A stretch of DNA of 64,000 bases from Fibrisoma limi BUZ 3 (GCF_000296815.2 NZ_CAIT01000004.1:310001-374000), one strand, 5' to 3'; counted from the first letter of the stretch, positions 24,423 through 33,184 are shown. Notes: generated from the sequence alone by a model not told the origin. Translations and numbers: made by a program.

Positions 24423-26312
24423 TCAGCGCAACACCATCAGACTCCCACGATAGAGATTCTGATCATCGCCGAGCCGAATCTGGTACGCATAAGCGCCCGC
24501 TTCGACCGGAACGCCCCTGAACCGTCCGTCCCACGGCTGCGCATACCCCACCGACTGAAAGACAACACTGCCCCAGCGGTTGTAGACCGTTACCTCACAA
24601 TTCGGATACGTACCGATGCCCGGCAAGTCCCACGTATCATTCAGGCCGTCGCCGTTGGGCGTAAAAGCGGTCGGGATAGAAACCTGCCCGAATACCCGAA
24701 CCGGTACGCTGGCCGTGGCCGTACAGCCGGCAGGGTCCGTTACGCGGATGGTATAGGTCTGCGACTGCTGGGGGCTGGCCTCCGGCTGCAACAACTCTAT
24801 ATCGTTCAGGCCATCGGGTGGCGACCACTGAACCCGAACCTGGTTGTTGCTGGCGCTGACCGCTAACGTGACTTTACTGCCTGCCAGGATGGAATAACCG
24901 CCCGGTACGTTCAGTTGAATCGGCTGACCGACATTGGCAATCCGTTGTTGGGTAATTTTACAGCCGCTGGTATCCGTAAACGTATATTGTATAGCGTGAC
25001 GCCCGGCCCCAGCCGCGTTCGGGCGAAACGAGGTGCCCGAAATGCCGGGCCCCTGAAACTGACCACCCGCCGGGCTGGCTTTCAGGGCGACGGCCGGCGA
25101 ACTGGGATCGCACATCGACGGAATGGAATCGAACACCACCGTTGTCGATGATTGATTTACCTGAACCGGCTTGGACATAGTGTCGCGGATGCAGGTGCCC
25201 GTCGAGCTTTTGATTACGGTGTATAACCCCGTTTCCCGAACGTTCAGGGTTGCTGAAGTAGCGCCGGGAATATTTGCGCCGTTTCGCTGCCACTGGTACG
25301 CCCAGGTTGCGCTGGTCGGCACGCTTAGCCGCAGCGAGTCGTTGGGGCAGAGGCTGACCGTCTGCACGGGTGCATTGTTACGGGTAATGATCGGCGGTTC
25401 GAGCGTTGACTTCGAACAATCGACTACGAGCAGGTAAAACTCCCGCCGGGCCAGCCCGATCACCTGTCCATTACGTCGTTCGGTCACCTCCACCGCAAAC
25501 GCAAACAGGCCCGTTCGGTTCGCTGATAGGTTCAGGATGCCCGTAGTAGCGTCAATTTGCAGCGGTACAGCACCTGGAATTACGTTATTATCGCCAAAGC
25601 CGGTCTGCCATCGGATTGTTGGGTACGACGTTCGGGGCGTACGATCGCCTGTGGTGGTTGTCTGGGTCGTGTAGCCCGACCATGGGGTGACCAGTCGGTA
25701 CGAAAGCTGGTCGCCGTCGGGATCGCTGGCGTTAAAGGCAAGTTGAAATGGCTGGCTGAGGCAGGCATACGTACCGGGCGCCGTCGAAAACTCGGGACTG
25801 GAGTTAACGATATCCTGCCCGTTGCTGCGCATGGCGGGAAATTGCAGGTAAAGGACAATGCCGGCCTGCCCTGCGTTGGCAATATTGATGAGGTCAGAGT
25901 TTCGGCAGCACCGCTCCCAGACCAGATAATAGCCATCTGGATCGTTATAGAGGTTTACGTCGAACTGGTAAGTTGCTTCATACGTCACCTCCACATTCTG
26001 AAGTTTATTGGCTTTGGCACAGGCCGGGTTTTGATAGATCAGCGGCTGGTTCCTGGTCTGTCGGAGGCTGATCTGTTCCATGTACGTATTTGTCCGGCGA
26101 CTGAATACGTAGACAATGAGCGAGCTTTCGTTAGTCGTACGGGTAGGATCGTTCGGGTCTTCGTTCCAGTGCTGTTTCATGAAGACGCGGAACTGGCCGG
26201 GTTTGCCCAGATACGTCATGCCTAGTTCGCCACCAATAAGGTGGTTGGCGCGTAGCGATAAAGAAGTTAATGTAAGCCAGGACAGAAATAGTAAGCGTAA
26301 AGTCTTTGGCAT
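24423..26312 (-). CDS. Secreted Ig-like protein with T9SS type B (gliding-associated) C-terminal domain
   Basis: A 629-residue exported protein. A signal peptide (about 1-22) is followed by beta-rich repeats, with at least one Ig/PKD-like module (around AYQWQRNGANIPGATSATL and TGLYTVIKSSTG) and a second one (SYSILAGSKVTLAVSASNN-like). The last ~90 residues form the CHU_C/gliding-motility C-terminal domain, with IPTAFTPNGDGLNDTW, VYNRWGSVVFQS and WDGRFRGVPVEAGAYAYQI. This domain targets cargo to the type IX secretion system and is then processed at the cell surface. Cargo function is unknown; adhesion or matrix structure is plausible. It shares an operon with a small barrel protein downstream. 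Confidence 0.88.
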   Translation of the reverse strand: MPKTLRLLFLSWLTLTSLSLRANHLIGGELGMTYLGKPGQFRVFMKQHWNEDPNDPTRTTNESSLIVYVFSRRTNTYMEQISLRQTRNQPLIYQNPACAKANKLQNVEVTYEATYQFDVNLYNDPDGYYLVWERCCRNSDLINIANAGQAGIVLYLQFPAMRSNGQDIVNSSPEFSTAPGTYACLSQPFQLAFNASDPDGDQLSYRLVTPWSGYTTQTTTTGDRTPRTSYPTIRWQTGFGDNNVIPGAVPLQIDATTGILNLSANRTGLFAFAVEVTERRNGQVIGLARREFYLLVVDCSKSTLEPPIITRNNAPVQTVSLCPNDSLRLSVPTSATWAYQWQRNGANIPGATSATLNVRETGLYTVIKSSTGTCIRDTMSKPVQVNQSSTTVVFDSIPSMCDPSSPAVALKASPAGGQFQGPGISGTSFRPNAAGAGRHAIQYTFTDTSGCKITQQRIANVGQPIQLNVPGGYSILAGSKVTLAVSASNNQVRVQWSPPDGLNDIELLQPEASPQQSQTYTIRVTDPAGCTATASVPVRVFGQVSIPTAFTPNGDGLNDTWDLPGIGTYPNCEVTVYNRWGSVVFQSVGYAQPWDGRFRGVPVEAGAYAYQIRLGDDQNLYRGSLMVLR

Positions 26313-26361
26313 AACGTGCTGAGATAGAAACCGTAGCTAAAAATACGGTGATAAACAGAAA

Positions 26362-26385
26362 AAGCCCGACATATTAATCGGGCTT
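26362..26385 (-). terminator. Terminator after ffh
   Basis: AAGCCCGA (26362-26369) pairs with TCGGGCTT (26378-26385). On the minus strand it is followed by a T-rich tract (TTTCTG) and lies 27 nt after the ffh stop. Confidence 0.75.
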
Positions 26386-26411
26386 CTCTTAAACGGTCGA
26401 AAACAGTCGGA

Positions 26412-27731
26412 TTAGCGCATCATTTTGTTGAGCTTACCGGATGCCTGCATCGTATTCATTTTCTTCATCATCTTCCGCATTTCATCGAACTGTTTCAGCA
26501 GGTTGTTCACTTGCTGAATGTCCGTACCACTACCGGCGGCAATGCGTTTCTTGCGGCTACCGTCGATGAGTTCGGGGCGTTCGCGCTCCTTCGGCGTCAT
26601 CGAACTGATGATGGCTTCAATGGGTTTGAACGAGTCGTTGTCGATGTCAAGGTCCTTAATCATCTTGCCCATGCCGGGAATCATGCCGAGCAGGTCCTTA
26701 ACATTCCCCATCTTCTTGATCTGCTGCAATTGCGACAGGAAGTCGTTGAAGTCGAACTGGTTCTTGCGCATCTTGGCGTTGATGCGCTTGGCTTCGTCTT
26801 CGTCGAATGCCTGCTGTGCCCGCTCTACCAGCGAAATTACGTCGCCCATGCCGAGAATCCGGCTGGCCATCCGGTCGGGGTAGAACACGTCGAGGGCTTC
26901 CATCTTCTCGCCCGTGCTGATGAACTTGATCGGCTTGTTGACGACCGTTTTGATCGACAGCGCGGCCCCACCCCGGGCGTCGCCATCGAGTTTGGTCAGC
27001 ACTACGCCGTCGAAATTCAGCCGGTCGTTGAAGGTTTTGGCCGTGTTGACAGCGTCCTGGCCGGTCATCGAATCGACCACGAACAACGTCTCGGTCGGGC
27101 TGATGGCCCGCTTCACGTTCTCGATTTCCTGCATCATCGCTTCGTCGACAGCCAGACGGCCGGCGGTATCAACGATGACAACTTTCTTGCCGGTCTTACG
27201 GGCCTGTGCAATACCGTTCTGGGCAATCTGAACGGCGTTTTTGTTCTCCGGCTCGGCATACACCTCTACGCCAACCTGCTCGCCCAGTACTTTCAACTGG
27301 TCGATAGCGGCCGGGCGGTAAATGTCGGCTGCGACGAGCAGTACGTTACGCCCCTGCTTTTTAAGGTAGCTGGCCAGTTTGCCCGAAAAGGTGGTCTTAC
27401 CCGATCCCTGCAAACCAGCGATCAGCACTACAGCCGGCTCACCTTTGATATTGATGCTTTGGGCTTCGCCACCCATCAGGTCGGTCAGCTCTTCCTGCAC
27501 GATCTTGACGAACAGTTGGCCAGGCTCTACGGAGATAAGAACCTTGCGGTCGAGGGCTTTGTCGCGAATACGATCGGTGATGTCCTTCGCGACTTTGTAG
27601 TTCACGTCGGCATCGGTGAGCGCACGACGCACCTCCTTAACCGTTGCCGCTACGTTGATTTCGGTAATGCGGCCCTGCCCTTTGAGGGTCTTGAAGGCCT
27701 TATTTAATTTATCCTGAAGATTCTCGAACAT
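26412..27731 (-). CDS. ffh: Signal recognition particle protein Ffh
   Basis: A 439-residue SRP54-type GTPase. It has the N domain (1-85), G domain with P-loop GLQGSGKTT (106-114), DTAGRL, and TKLDGDARGG, and the methionine-rich M domain (about 295-439) that binds 4.5S RNA and signal peptides, ending in MRKMMKKMNTMQ. It delivers nascent inner-membrane proteins to FtsY and the Sec translocon. Length is normal. A TATCTTTG -7 element lies 22 nt upstream of the start. The gene is monocistronic, with a terminator after it and a divergent neighbour. Confidence 0.97.
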   Translation of the reverse strand: MFENLQDKLNKAFKTLKGQGRITEINVAATVKEVRRALTDADVNYKVAKDITDRIRDKALDRKVLISVEPGQLFVKIVQEELTDLMGGEAQSINIKGEPAVVLIAGLQGSGKTTFSGKLASYLKKQGRNVLLVAADIYRPAAIDQLKVLGEQVGVEVYAEPENKNAVQIAQNGIAQARKTGKKVVIVDTAGRLAVDEAMMQEIENVKRAISPTETLFVVDSMTGQDAVNTAKTFNDRLNFDGVVLTKLDGDARGGAALSIKTVVNKPIKFISTGEKMEALDVFYPDRMASRILGMGDVISLVERAQQAFDEDEAKRINAKMRKNQFDFNDFLSQLQQIKKMGNVKDLLGMIPGMGKMIKDLDIDNDSFKPIEAIISSMTPKERERPELIDGSRKKRIAAGSGTDIQQVNNLLKQFDEMRKMMKKMNTMQASGKLNKMMR

Positions 27732-27753
27732 AATCGCTTACAAAACAGTGGCG

Positions 27754-27761
27754 CAAAGATA
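27754..27761 (-). promoter_or_regulatory. Putative -7 element for ffh
   Basis: The complement reads TATCTTTG, an exact TAnnTTTG match, 22 nt before the ffh ATG. A GTTG on the same strand lies about 15 nt upstream, closer than ideal for a -33. Confidence 0.5.
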
Positions 27762-27792
27762 ACAGTTTCCGGCGGGCAACAGTTGCCGTGCG

Positions 27793-27823
27793 TTGTGAAA
27801 GGCGGTTAGTTTCAGTATATTTG
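27793..27823 (+). promoter_or_regulatory. Bacteroidota-type promoter of the Uma2 gene
   Basis: TTG at 27793-27795 and TATATTTG at 27816-27823 are separated by 20 nt, matching the -33/-7 architecture. The start codon follows 20 nt later. Confidence 0.6.
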
Positions 27824-27843
27824 AAAAGAGACGAAGAGTTATC

Positions 27844-28404
27844 ATGGAAGTCGAGGTAAAAAAAATATCGGTAGCGGAGTTTCAGGAGATGGAGTTCGAC
27901 GAGAACGATTCGCACTTGTACGAACTTATCAATGGAGAACTTGTGAAACGGAAGGCACCCACCCCGCAACATCAGCGCTTGTCAATCAAATTGTCTGTGT
28001 CTATTCATACGCACGTAGAGCAGCATAAACTTGGACAAGTATATTATGCGCCAATCGACGTGTTTCTCGATGACCACAACTCTCCCCAGCCGGATCTGGT
28101 ATTCGTAGCCGCCGATCAGCTATCAATTATCACTAAGAATGGCATCGAGGGCGTACCAGCGCTGGTCGTTGAAATTATCTCTCCTACGTCAATTATTCGG
28201 GACCGGGTGACGAAGAAAGAACTGTACGAACGCTCGGGTGTGCAGGAATACTGGCTGGTTGACCCGCAAAATCAGGAGATCGAAATCTACACGCTTCAGG
28301 ATGGACAATACGTGCTGCTTAGCGCAGCTTCGTCGCTGGAAGGAGAACTTAAATCAGCCGTTTTACCTGGCCTGTCAATTGATACTAAAACGTTATTCAG
28401 TTAG
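27844..28404 (+). CDS. Uma2 (DUF820) family PD-(D/E)XK nuclease-like protein
   Basis: A 186-residue protein with the Uma2 fold, related to restriction endonucleases. Candidate active-site residues are E in YELINGELV (about 30), D in PQPDLVFVAAD (about 80), E in LVVEIISPTS (about 103) and K in KKELYERSGVQEYWLVDP (about 122). The family is abundant in cyanobacteria and filamentous Bacteroidota, often in many copies, and its biological role is not settled. It is a single gene with its own promoter, divergent from ffh. No toxin, antitoxin or mobile-element context is visible. Confidence 0.87.
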   Translation: MEVEVKKISVAEFQEMEFDENDSHLYELINGELVKRKAPTPQHQRLSIKLSVSIHTHVEQHKLGQVYYAPIDVFLDDHNSPQPDLVFVAADQLSIITKNGIEGVPALVVEIISPTSIIRDRVTKKELYERSGVQEYWLVDPQNQEIEIYTLQDGQYVLLSAASSLEGELKSAVLPGLSIDTKTLFS

Positions 28405-28558
28405 CTGGGTCAATGCGCAGAGCGACCCCATATCAGAATAGTATTCGGTAAAAAATTAGGTAAACAATATCATGGAATAATCATACTGACGTTATTATAG
28501 TAAGAGCCGATGGTTAGCAGCGATCGGATATGGATAGTTTACTATAAACAATGTACGT

Positions 28559-28843
28559 ATGAGACAATCCGTGTTGAAGCAGGTGGCAGGAGGAATAGCG
28601 ATTGGCTTGTTACTCAGTTACCAGCCTGATGTATCCATTGCTGGTTCAATGAACTCTGAAAAGGCTCCTACAGCAAAAACGGAAACCAGCGCTCCGGTTC
28701 AGGCAAATCCGAAACCCGAACCCGCTAACGTTCGTAAACCCAACGCAACGGGGGAAGAAAAACCGATTGCCCGATACTGGAGACGTATCATGGAGGCTGT
28801 TCGGGAAGTGCAGCAGGCTCAATCGACAACTGAAGTCAAATAA
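28559..28843 (+). CDS. Small secreted protein, function unknown
   Basis: A 94-residue open frame with a plausible signal peptide (MRQSVLKQVAGGIAIGLLLSYQPDVSIAG). The remainder is rich in Pro, Ala, Lys, Glu and Thr (about 30-70) and ends in a short basic amphipathic helix (ARYWRRIMEAVREVQQ). I know no family. It has a good ATG and is followed within 3 nt by a strong hairpin, consistent with a real transcription unit. It could be an envelope peptide. The alternative is a chance frame, which the signal-peptide pattern and hairpin make less likely. Confidence 0.55.
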   Translation: MRQSVLKQVAGGIAIGLLLSYQPDVSIAGSMNSEKAPTAKTETSAPVQANPKPEPANVRKPNATGEEKPIARYWRRIMEAVREVQQAQSTTEVK

Positions 28844-28846
28844 GTT

Positions 28847-28898
28847 GTTCAGGGTTTCAGGTTCAACCAAACCATACGTTGAACCTGAAACTCTGAAC
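28847..28898. terminator. Hairpin between convergent genes
   Basis: 20-nt arms at 28847-28866 and 28879-28898 pair at 19 of 20 positions around a 12-nt loop. It lies just after the stop of the 94-residue gene (+) and 15 nt past the end of the M20 gene (-). There is no T tract, so it may protect 3' ends rather than terminate by itself. Confidence 0.6.
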
Positions 28899-28913
28899 TT
28901 GAACCAAGTAAAC

Positions 28914-30593
28914 CTACCTCCCTTTCGATTCCTTACTGGTCTTTTCCAGCTCCGCCCGCTGGTCGTCGCGGAGGGTCGGATACTTGATACCTAACTGTTC
29001 CAGATACGTTTTATACTTCGTTGGGTCGTAGTAATACTTCTGTAGTTCCGGCTTGAATTTCGTCATGATTTCGCGGTTCAGATAAACGGCCGGAAACTCC
29101 TTGGGCGAAATCAGCGGAGTGTATTTCTGCTCTTTGGTCTGCTCGTCGTTGTAATACGTCCACGCATCCTTAACCAGTTCGGGCTTCATCAGCAGGTCCA
29201 GCAGGGTCATGGCTTCGGCTTTTGCTCCGGCTACAATTCCCTTGTGGGCAATGGGCGTAGCCATCGAAATGGCGTTGCTCCAGTGGTGACCGGGCAGGTC
29301 CGGAATATTCGACGGGTAGCGCAGCACGACCGTCGGCAGCGACCAGGCAATGTCGGCAATATCGTCGGAGCCGCCCGTCAGCGGAATGAGCGTCTGACCG
29401 CCCATCATCACCGTAGGGGCCGTAGACGCGGGCAGGCCGATACTGTCCAGCTTTATGGCCAGACCTTCTATCTTACGGGCTTCCAGTTCCTTCTGAGTAG
29501 CTTTGGCCAGCATCTGATCCTCGGCCGACCAGGTGGGCAATCCAACTTTCCGGATGTTCTGGTACATAGCTTCGGCGATGGGTTTGTTGAAATGCCCCGG
29601 CCAGGCTGATCCCAGCACCTCATACGTAACCTTGGTGTCGGTCATCATGGCAGCTCCTTCGGCAATCTTGACGCCGGTATCGAATAGCTTCTTGATCTTC
29701 GGGTAGCTGCGTTCGCGGAAATAATACCAGACTGATGCCTTCGACGGAACTACGTTCGGCTGATCGCCCCCGTCCGAGATGACGTAGTGCGACCGCTGGG
29801 TCAGTTCGAGGTGCTCGCGCCGGAAGTTCCAGCCAACGTTCATTAGTTCAACCGCGTCGAGGGCGCTGCGACCGCGCCAGGGGGCACCGGCCGCATGAGC
29901 CGCTGAGCCTTCGAACGTAAATTTGACCGATACCAGACCGTTGTTGCCCGCGTCGCCGTACGATACGTTGAGGTTGTTGCCCACGTGAGTGAAAATGCAG
30001 GCATCCACATTTTTGAAGTACCCGTCGCGGACGTAGAAAGCCTTGGCCCCAACGAGTTCTTCGGCTACGCCCGGCCAGAGCATGAGTGTGCCGGACAGCT
30101 TTTCGCGCTCCATGAGCTGCTTCACCGCCAGTGCTGCAACGATGTTCAGCGCTTGTCCGGAGTTGTGGCCTTCGCCGTGGCCGGGTGCGCCATCAACCAG
30201 CGGGTCTTTGTAGGCCACGCCTGGTTTCTGGTTTGCTTTTGGAATGCAGTCCACATCGGAGCCGATGGCAATAACGGGTTTGCCTGATCCCCAGGTAGCG
30301 ATCCAGGCGGTAGGCATTCCCGATATATTTTTCTGAATGGTGAAGCCTTCTTTTTCAAGGAGGGTCGTCAGGTACCTGAACGATTCTTCTTCCTGAAAAC
30401 CCAGCTCCGAGAAACTGAAGAGCATGTCGTTGATCTGCTGCGCCTGGTCTTTGCGGGCTTCAACGGCGTTGATCGCTTCCTGCTTCAGCTTATCAATCCG
30501 GCTCTGGGCAGCCGTAGGTTTTCCTGCCTTTCTGGCTTGCCCAAAGAGGACGGCGGGCATCAGCAGCAGACAAACGAGATAGATTTTTCTCAT
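28914..30593 (-). CDS. Secreted M20-family amidohydrolase (AbgB-like)
   Basis: A 559-residue protein of the M20 metallopeptidase/amidohydrolase group, closest in appearance to p-aminobenzoyl-glutamate hydrolase subunit B. It has a signal peptide (to LFGQ) and an extended C-terminal part, giving a periplasmic enzyme. Metal-site blocks are IGSDVDCIP near 113, GHGEGHNSGQ near 140-150, and a carboxylate pair in PGVAEELVG near 178. The dimerisation insert contains SAAHAAGAPWRGRSALDAVEL. It should cleave amide bonds of an N-acyl amino acid or similar. I use ATG 30593; a TTG two codons earlier gives MIMRK. No operon partner is visible. Confidence 0.85.
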   Translation of the reverse strand: MRKIYLVCLLLMPAVLFGQARKAGKPTAAQSRIDKLKQEAINAVEARKDQAQQINDMLFSFSELGFQEEESFRYLTTLLEKEGFTIQKNISGMPTAWIATWGSGKPVIAIGSDVDCIPKANQKPGVAYKDPLVDGAPGHGEGHNSGQALNIVAALAVKQLMEREKLSGTLMLWPGVAEELVGAKAFYVRDGYFKNVDACIFTHVGNNLNVSYGDAGNNGLVSVKFTFEGSAAHAAGAPWRGRSALDAVELMNVGWNFRREHLELTQRSHYVISDGGDQPNVVPSKASVWYYFRERSYPKIKKLFDTGVKIAEGAAMMTDTKVTYEVLGSAWPGHFNKPIAEAMYQNIRKVGLPTWSAEDQMLAKATQKELEARKIEGLAIKLDSIGLPASTAPTVMMGGQTLIPLTGGSDDIADIAWSLPTVVLRYPSNIPDLPGHHWSNAISMATPIAHKGIVAGAKAEAMTLLDLLMKPELVKDAWTYYNDEQTKEQKYTPLISPKEFPAVYLNREIMTKFKPELQKYYYDPTKYKTYLEQLGIKYPTLRDDQRAELEKTSKESKGR

Positions 30594-31109
30594 GATCAAT
30601 GTTTGTTAGGTTAGATGGACTGGTTAATATACAAAAAAACACCGGGTTAGGGCTCGGTGCTGCTGTAAAATAGCCTCTTTGGCTGGCCCAGGAAAACCAT
30701 ACGTTTCGGTAAAGTACGCACGGAAGGCCGCTCAGGCGGTTGCCAGGAAAGGGATACGGCAAACTGAGCGAGGAGGAGATGTGGGTAAGCCGGTCAGCGA
30801 CAAACAGTGGTAACGTCTTAACGTTGACCAACGTTTATCGCTGACTAAACGGCCCCCATTCAGAGAGGGGTTGTGGATGGTGTGGATAGAGTAATCAGTA
30901 CTGCGGCTTCGGCTTACAGCGAGTCATGCATATCTGCCGATAACCATCATTTAGTGTTGGATAGTACGTAATTTAAGGCTGCTTCGACAAGGTGGCTGGG
31001 CGTCTGGTTTGATGTCAACAAAAGTAGGTGCCTTAATAAACCCTGTCAACTGCGAAAAATCGCAGGTTATCAATCTTTTTGTAACTTGTGCGTGCAGAAA
31101 TCTATCCGC
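30594..31109. other. 516-nt intergenic region
   Basis: No convincing gene is present. It lies between two divergent genes and should hold both promoters. Visible structure: AACGTT-GACC-AACGTT at 30820-30835, enclosed by a 7-bp inverted repeat GTCAGCG (30793-30799) / CGCTGAC (30839-30845), and the palindrome CTGCGA-AAAA-TCGCAG at 31050-31065. Confidence 0.6.
31050..31065. promoter_or_regulatory. Palindrome upstream of the PAS-LuxR gene
   Basis: CTGCGA-AAAA-TCGCAG is a perfect 6-bp inverted repeat, 45 nt before the ATG. It could be an operator for the regulator itself or a small hairpin in the leader. Nothing else in the window shares it. Confidence 0.4.
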
Positions 31110-31838
31110 ATGTCTACACCCGGAGAATACTCGAAATCAATGATTACGACTGTTCCGGCCGACCTGAACAGTGAAGAAGCTCAATACTTCAGGCAAACAC
31201 TGAAGCGGTTTCCCAATGAAGCCATCTATATCTACTCGTTCCAGCAGAATCGTATGCTGTATGCTGATGGGTGGGAGGAAATCCTGGGTTATCGTGACGA
31301 TGAAATCAACATGCTGACGATCGTCAGCATCACTTCGGCTAAGTACGCGCGCTTTTCCAATGAGTTGAACGACAAGGCGCTTCGGTTTATCCTGGGTAAA
31401 TCGCAGGAGTTAGAGAAGTACAGCTTTACGATTGAACTACAAAAAATGCACAAAAACGGAACCCCCGTGCCTATTATCGTCAAGGTGGGGGTGTTCCGTT
31501 CCGAAAATGGCCGGGTAACCGAGATTATTGGTCGTAATGAAGTGAACTACAGCATCAACCTGGGCAGTGTGATGCGGTACGCAGCCTTTGGTCCGGAAAA
31601 GTCCGAGTTTGAAGAGGAGCTTAACAAAGAGCTGTTTCACCACTTTGCGATCTCTCAAAAAGAAAAAGAAGCGCTGGCGATGGTGGCCAGTGGCTACTCG
31701 TTCAAGGAGATTGCGCATCATTTCAAGGTATCGCAGTCGGCTATTGAAAAGCGTATTCTGCCCTTGTACCGGCGATTTGAGGTAAAAAGCCTGACACACC
31801 TGGTAACGTTTGCCTACGAAAATCACATTTTGCCCTGA
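31110..31838 (+). CDS. PAS-domain LuxR-type transcriptional regulator
   Basis: A 242-residue regulator. Residues about 20-140 form a PAS-like sensor (FPNEAIYIYSFQQNRMLYADGWEEILGY). The C-terminus is a LuxR/FixJ helix-turn-helix (about 178-240), with ISQKEKEALAMVASGYSFKEIAHHF and SQSAIEKRILPLYRRFEVKSL. No receiver domain is present, so it probably senses a ligand or redox state directly. The ATG at 31110 is preferred over an upstream TTG. It converges with the membrane-anchored P-loop ATPase gene and their 3' ends overlap by 16 nt, so antisense interference between the two is likely. Confidence 0.83.
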   Translation: MSTPGEYSKSMITTVPADLNSEEAQYFRQTLKRFPNEAIYIYSFQQNRMLYADGWEEILGYRDDEINMLTIVSITSAKYARFSNELNDKALRFILGKSQELEKYSFTIELQKMHKNGTPVPIIVKVGVFRSENGRVTEIIGRNEVNYSINLGSVMRYAAFGPEKSEFEEELNKELFHHFAISQKEKEALAMVASGYSFKEIAHHFKVSQSAIEKRILPLYRRFEVKSLTHLVTFAYENHILP

Positions 31839-32896
31839 GAAGCAGCCGGTGACGTTTTAAGCGGAAGACTTACCGAATGAATATCATCTTCGTCGACGCC
31901 AATCAGCCGGAGCATATCGGCCCACTTCTGATTGATCAGTTCCTGTTGATCATCCTGGCCCAGTATCCAGATCACGTCCTTTTCGGCAAGTGTTTTCCGG
32001 TTGTTGGGATTTGCGTCCAGCAGGCGCAAAAACTGACTGGGCGTAATCAGATCGTCAATCAGGCCGCCGGGGTTGATATCGTCAATAACTAACACCGAAG
32101 CCTGACGCCAGGTCCATAGATTTCGTTGGTGGTGCAGCGATCTGGAATTTCGCTCCGAAAACATGCTATACAGTTTCATGCCCGTAGTGTAAAAGCAGGT
32201 TTCATGCGCAATGGACCGCTCGGTGGCAATACCTACGCCAAGGCTTGTTTTGCCGTTGCCCCGGCCCCCAAAAATCAACAGGTGTTTATGGCTTCTTTTG
32301 GCGTTCAGGAACGACAATACGGTTTGCCGGTCTGCCTCGCTGATCGAAAAAGTCCACTGGCTCAGGCGGCACTGAAACGGATACTGAGCGGCCTGCAGAT
32401 ACATTTTAGTGATGTACCAGTAGCGGCATGGGAGTAGTAAGATCAGAAACAGCAGCAGATATACTTTTGAGGATGAGGGCGTTTCATATAGGTACGCTGA
32501 GTAAGCCCCCAGCCAGAAGAAACCGATATCCGTAATCGTATCATACGTAATGTTGCGCCAGTCCGGCTGAAAAACGTATTTGTGTCGGCTGGGTACGAAC
32601 AGGTGTTTTGCCCGCGATACCCGCTTGGAAAGCAGGGGCCCCAGAAAATTATAGATTTCAAACCCAAACCAGAAAACAGCGATACCCAGGGCGGCCCAAA
32701 TAGCTGGCGCTTCGAGATTGGTGAACTTTTGTAGAAGGGCCTGAATAAGCAGGGTAGGAATAAACCCTAACGTAAAATGCCCTAATTGGTTGGCGAGCCA
32801 GGAATACGTAAACGTAACCCCACGGTGTGAATCTTTGCCGATGAGGTCGGCTTCTAACTGGCGCAAGACATCGCGCCCGGTAATGATCTTACCCAT
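31823..32896 (-). CDS. Membrane-anchored P-loop ATPase, DnaC/IstB-like core, unrecognised family
   Basis: A 357-residue protein with two parts. Residues 1-170 contain about four hydrophobic segments (about 44-60, 69-88, 125-140 and 152-166). Residues 205-330 contain a P-loop ATPase core: Walker A GGRGNGKTS (210-218), a DnaC-like segment TTGMKLYSMF (237-246), Walker B VLVIDDI (268-274), and a possible sensor-1 region DVIWILGQDDQQE. DnaC, IstB and DnaA-type ATPases are normally soluble DNA-binding loaders; a polytopic membrane version is unusual. I see no DNA-binding domain or protease domain. I cannot assign a process. It converges on the PAS-LuxR regulator with a 16-nt 3' overlap. The ATG at 32896 is well supported. 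Confidence 0.72.
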   Translation of the reverse strand: MGKIITGRDVLRQLEADLIGKDSHRGVTFTYSWLANQLGHFTLGFIPTLLIQALLQKFTNLEAPAIWAALGIAVFWFGFEIYNFLGPLLSKRVSRAKHLFVPSRHKYVFQPDWRNITYDTITDIGFFWLGAYSAYLYETPSSSKVYLLLFLILLLPCRYWYITKMYLQAAQYPFQCRLSQWTFSISEADRQTVLSFLNAKRSHKHLLIFGGRGNGKTSLGVGIATERSIAHETCFYTTGMKLYSMFSERNSRSLHHQRNLWTWRQASVLVIDDINPGGLIDDLITPSQFLRLLDANPNNRKTLAEKDVIWILGQDDQQELINQKWADMLRLIGVDEDDIHSVSLPLKTSPAASQGKM

Positions 32897-33009
32897 GTCT
32901 GTTTGGTGTGGTTGCCTGAAAAATCGCCGACTAAGCTAAGCAATTCCACCGTGTATGTGTGCAGCCGACGCCAAGTTTTGTTGGCCTACTGCCTGGCAAT
33001 CAATAATAA

Positions 33010-33047
33010 AGCCGCTTCGGGTGCCCGATGGCTTATCCGAAACGGCT
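33010..33047 (-). terminator. Terminator-like hairpin after the 54-residue gene
   Basis: AGCCGCTTCGG (33010-33020) and CCGAAACGGCT (33037-33047) pair at 10 of 11 positions plus one G-T. On the minus strand a T-rich tract (TTTATTATT) follows. It would end transcription from the small membrane-protein gene before it reaches the ATPase gene. Confidence 0.6.
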
Positions 33048-33076
33048 CTCTGACATGTAACAAATCCATTTGCATA

Positions 33077-33158
33077 ACCCCAACCCGTGGAGGAGCTTAG
33101 CGCTGCTAAATTGAAAACCCAACTTCAGCAGCGCTAAGCCCGTACAGGGGGTTGGGGT
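33077..33158. repeat. Long two-stem intergenic inverted repeat
   Basis: The outer stem is ACCCCAACCC (33077-33086) with GGGTTGGGGT (33149-33158). The inner stem is GCTTAGCGCTGCT (33095-33107) with AGCAGCGCTAAGC (33127-33139). Unpaired segments of 8-19 nt separate the stems. It looks like a palindromic interspersed element; only one copy is in the window. Confidence 0.6.
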
Positions 33159-33184
33159 AAAGACAAAAACTATTTGATGCAGGA

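Noticed and set aside
26511-27707. 398-residue frame antisense to ffh
   Set aside because: It is fully inside ffh, with Leu/Val/His/Gln-rich composition and no domain.
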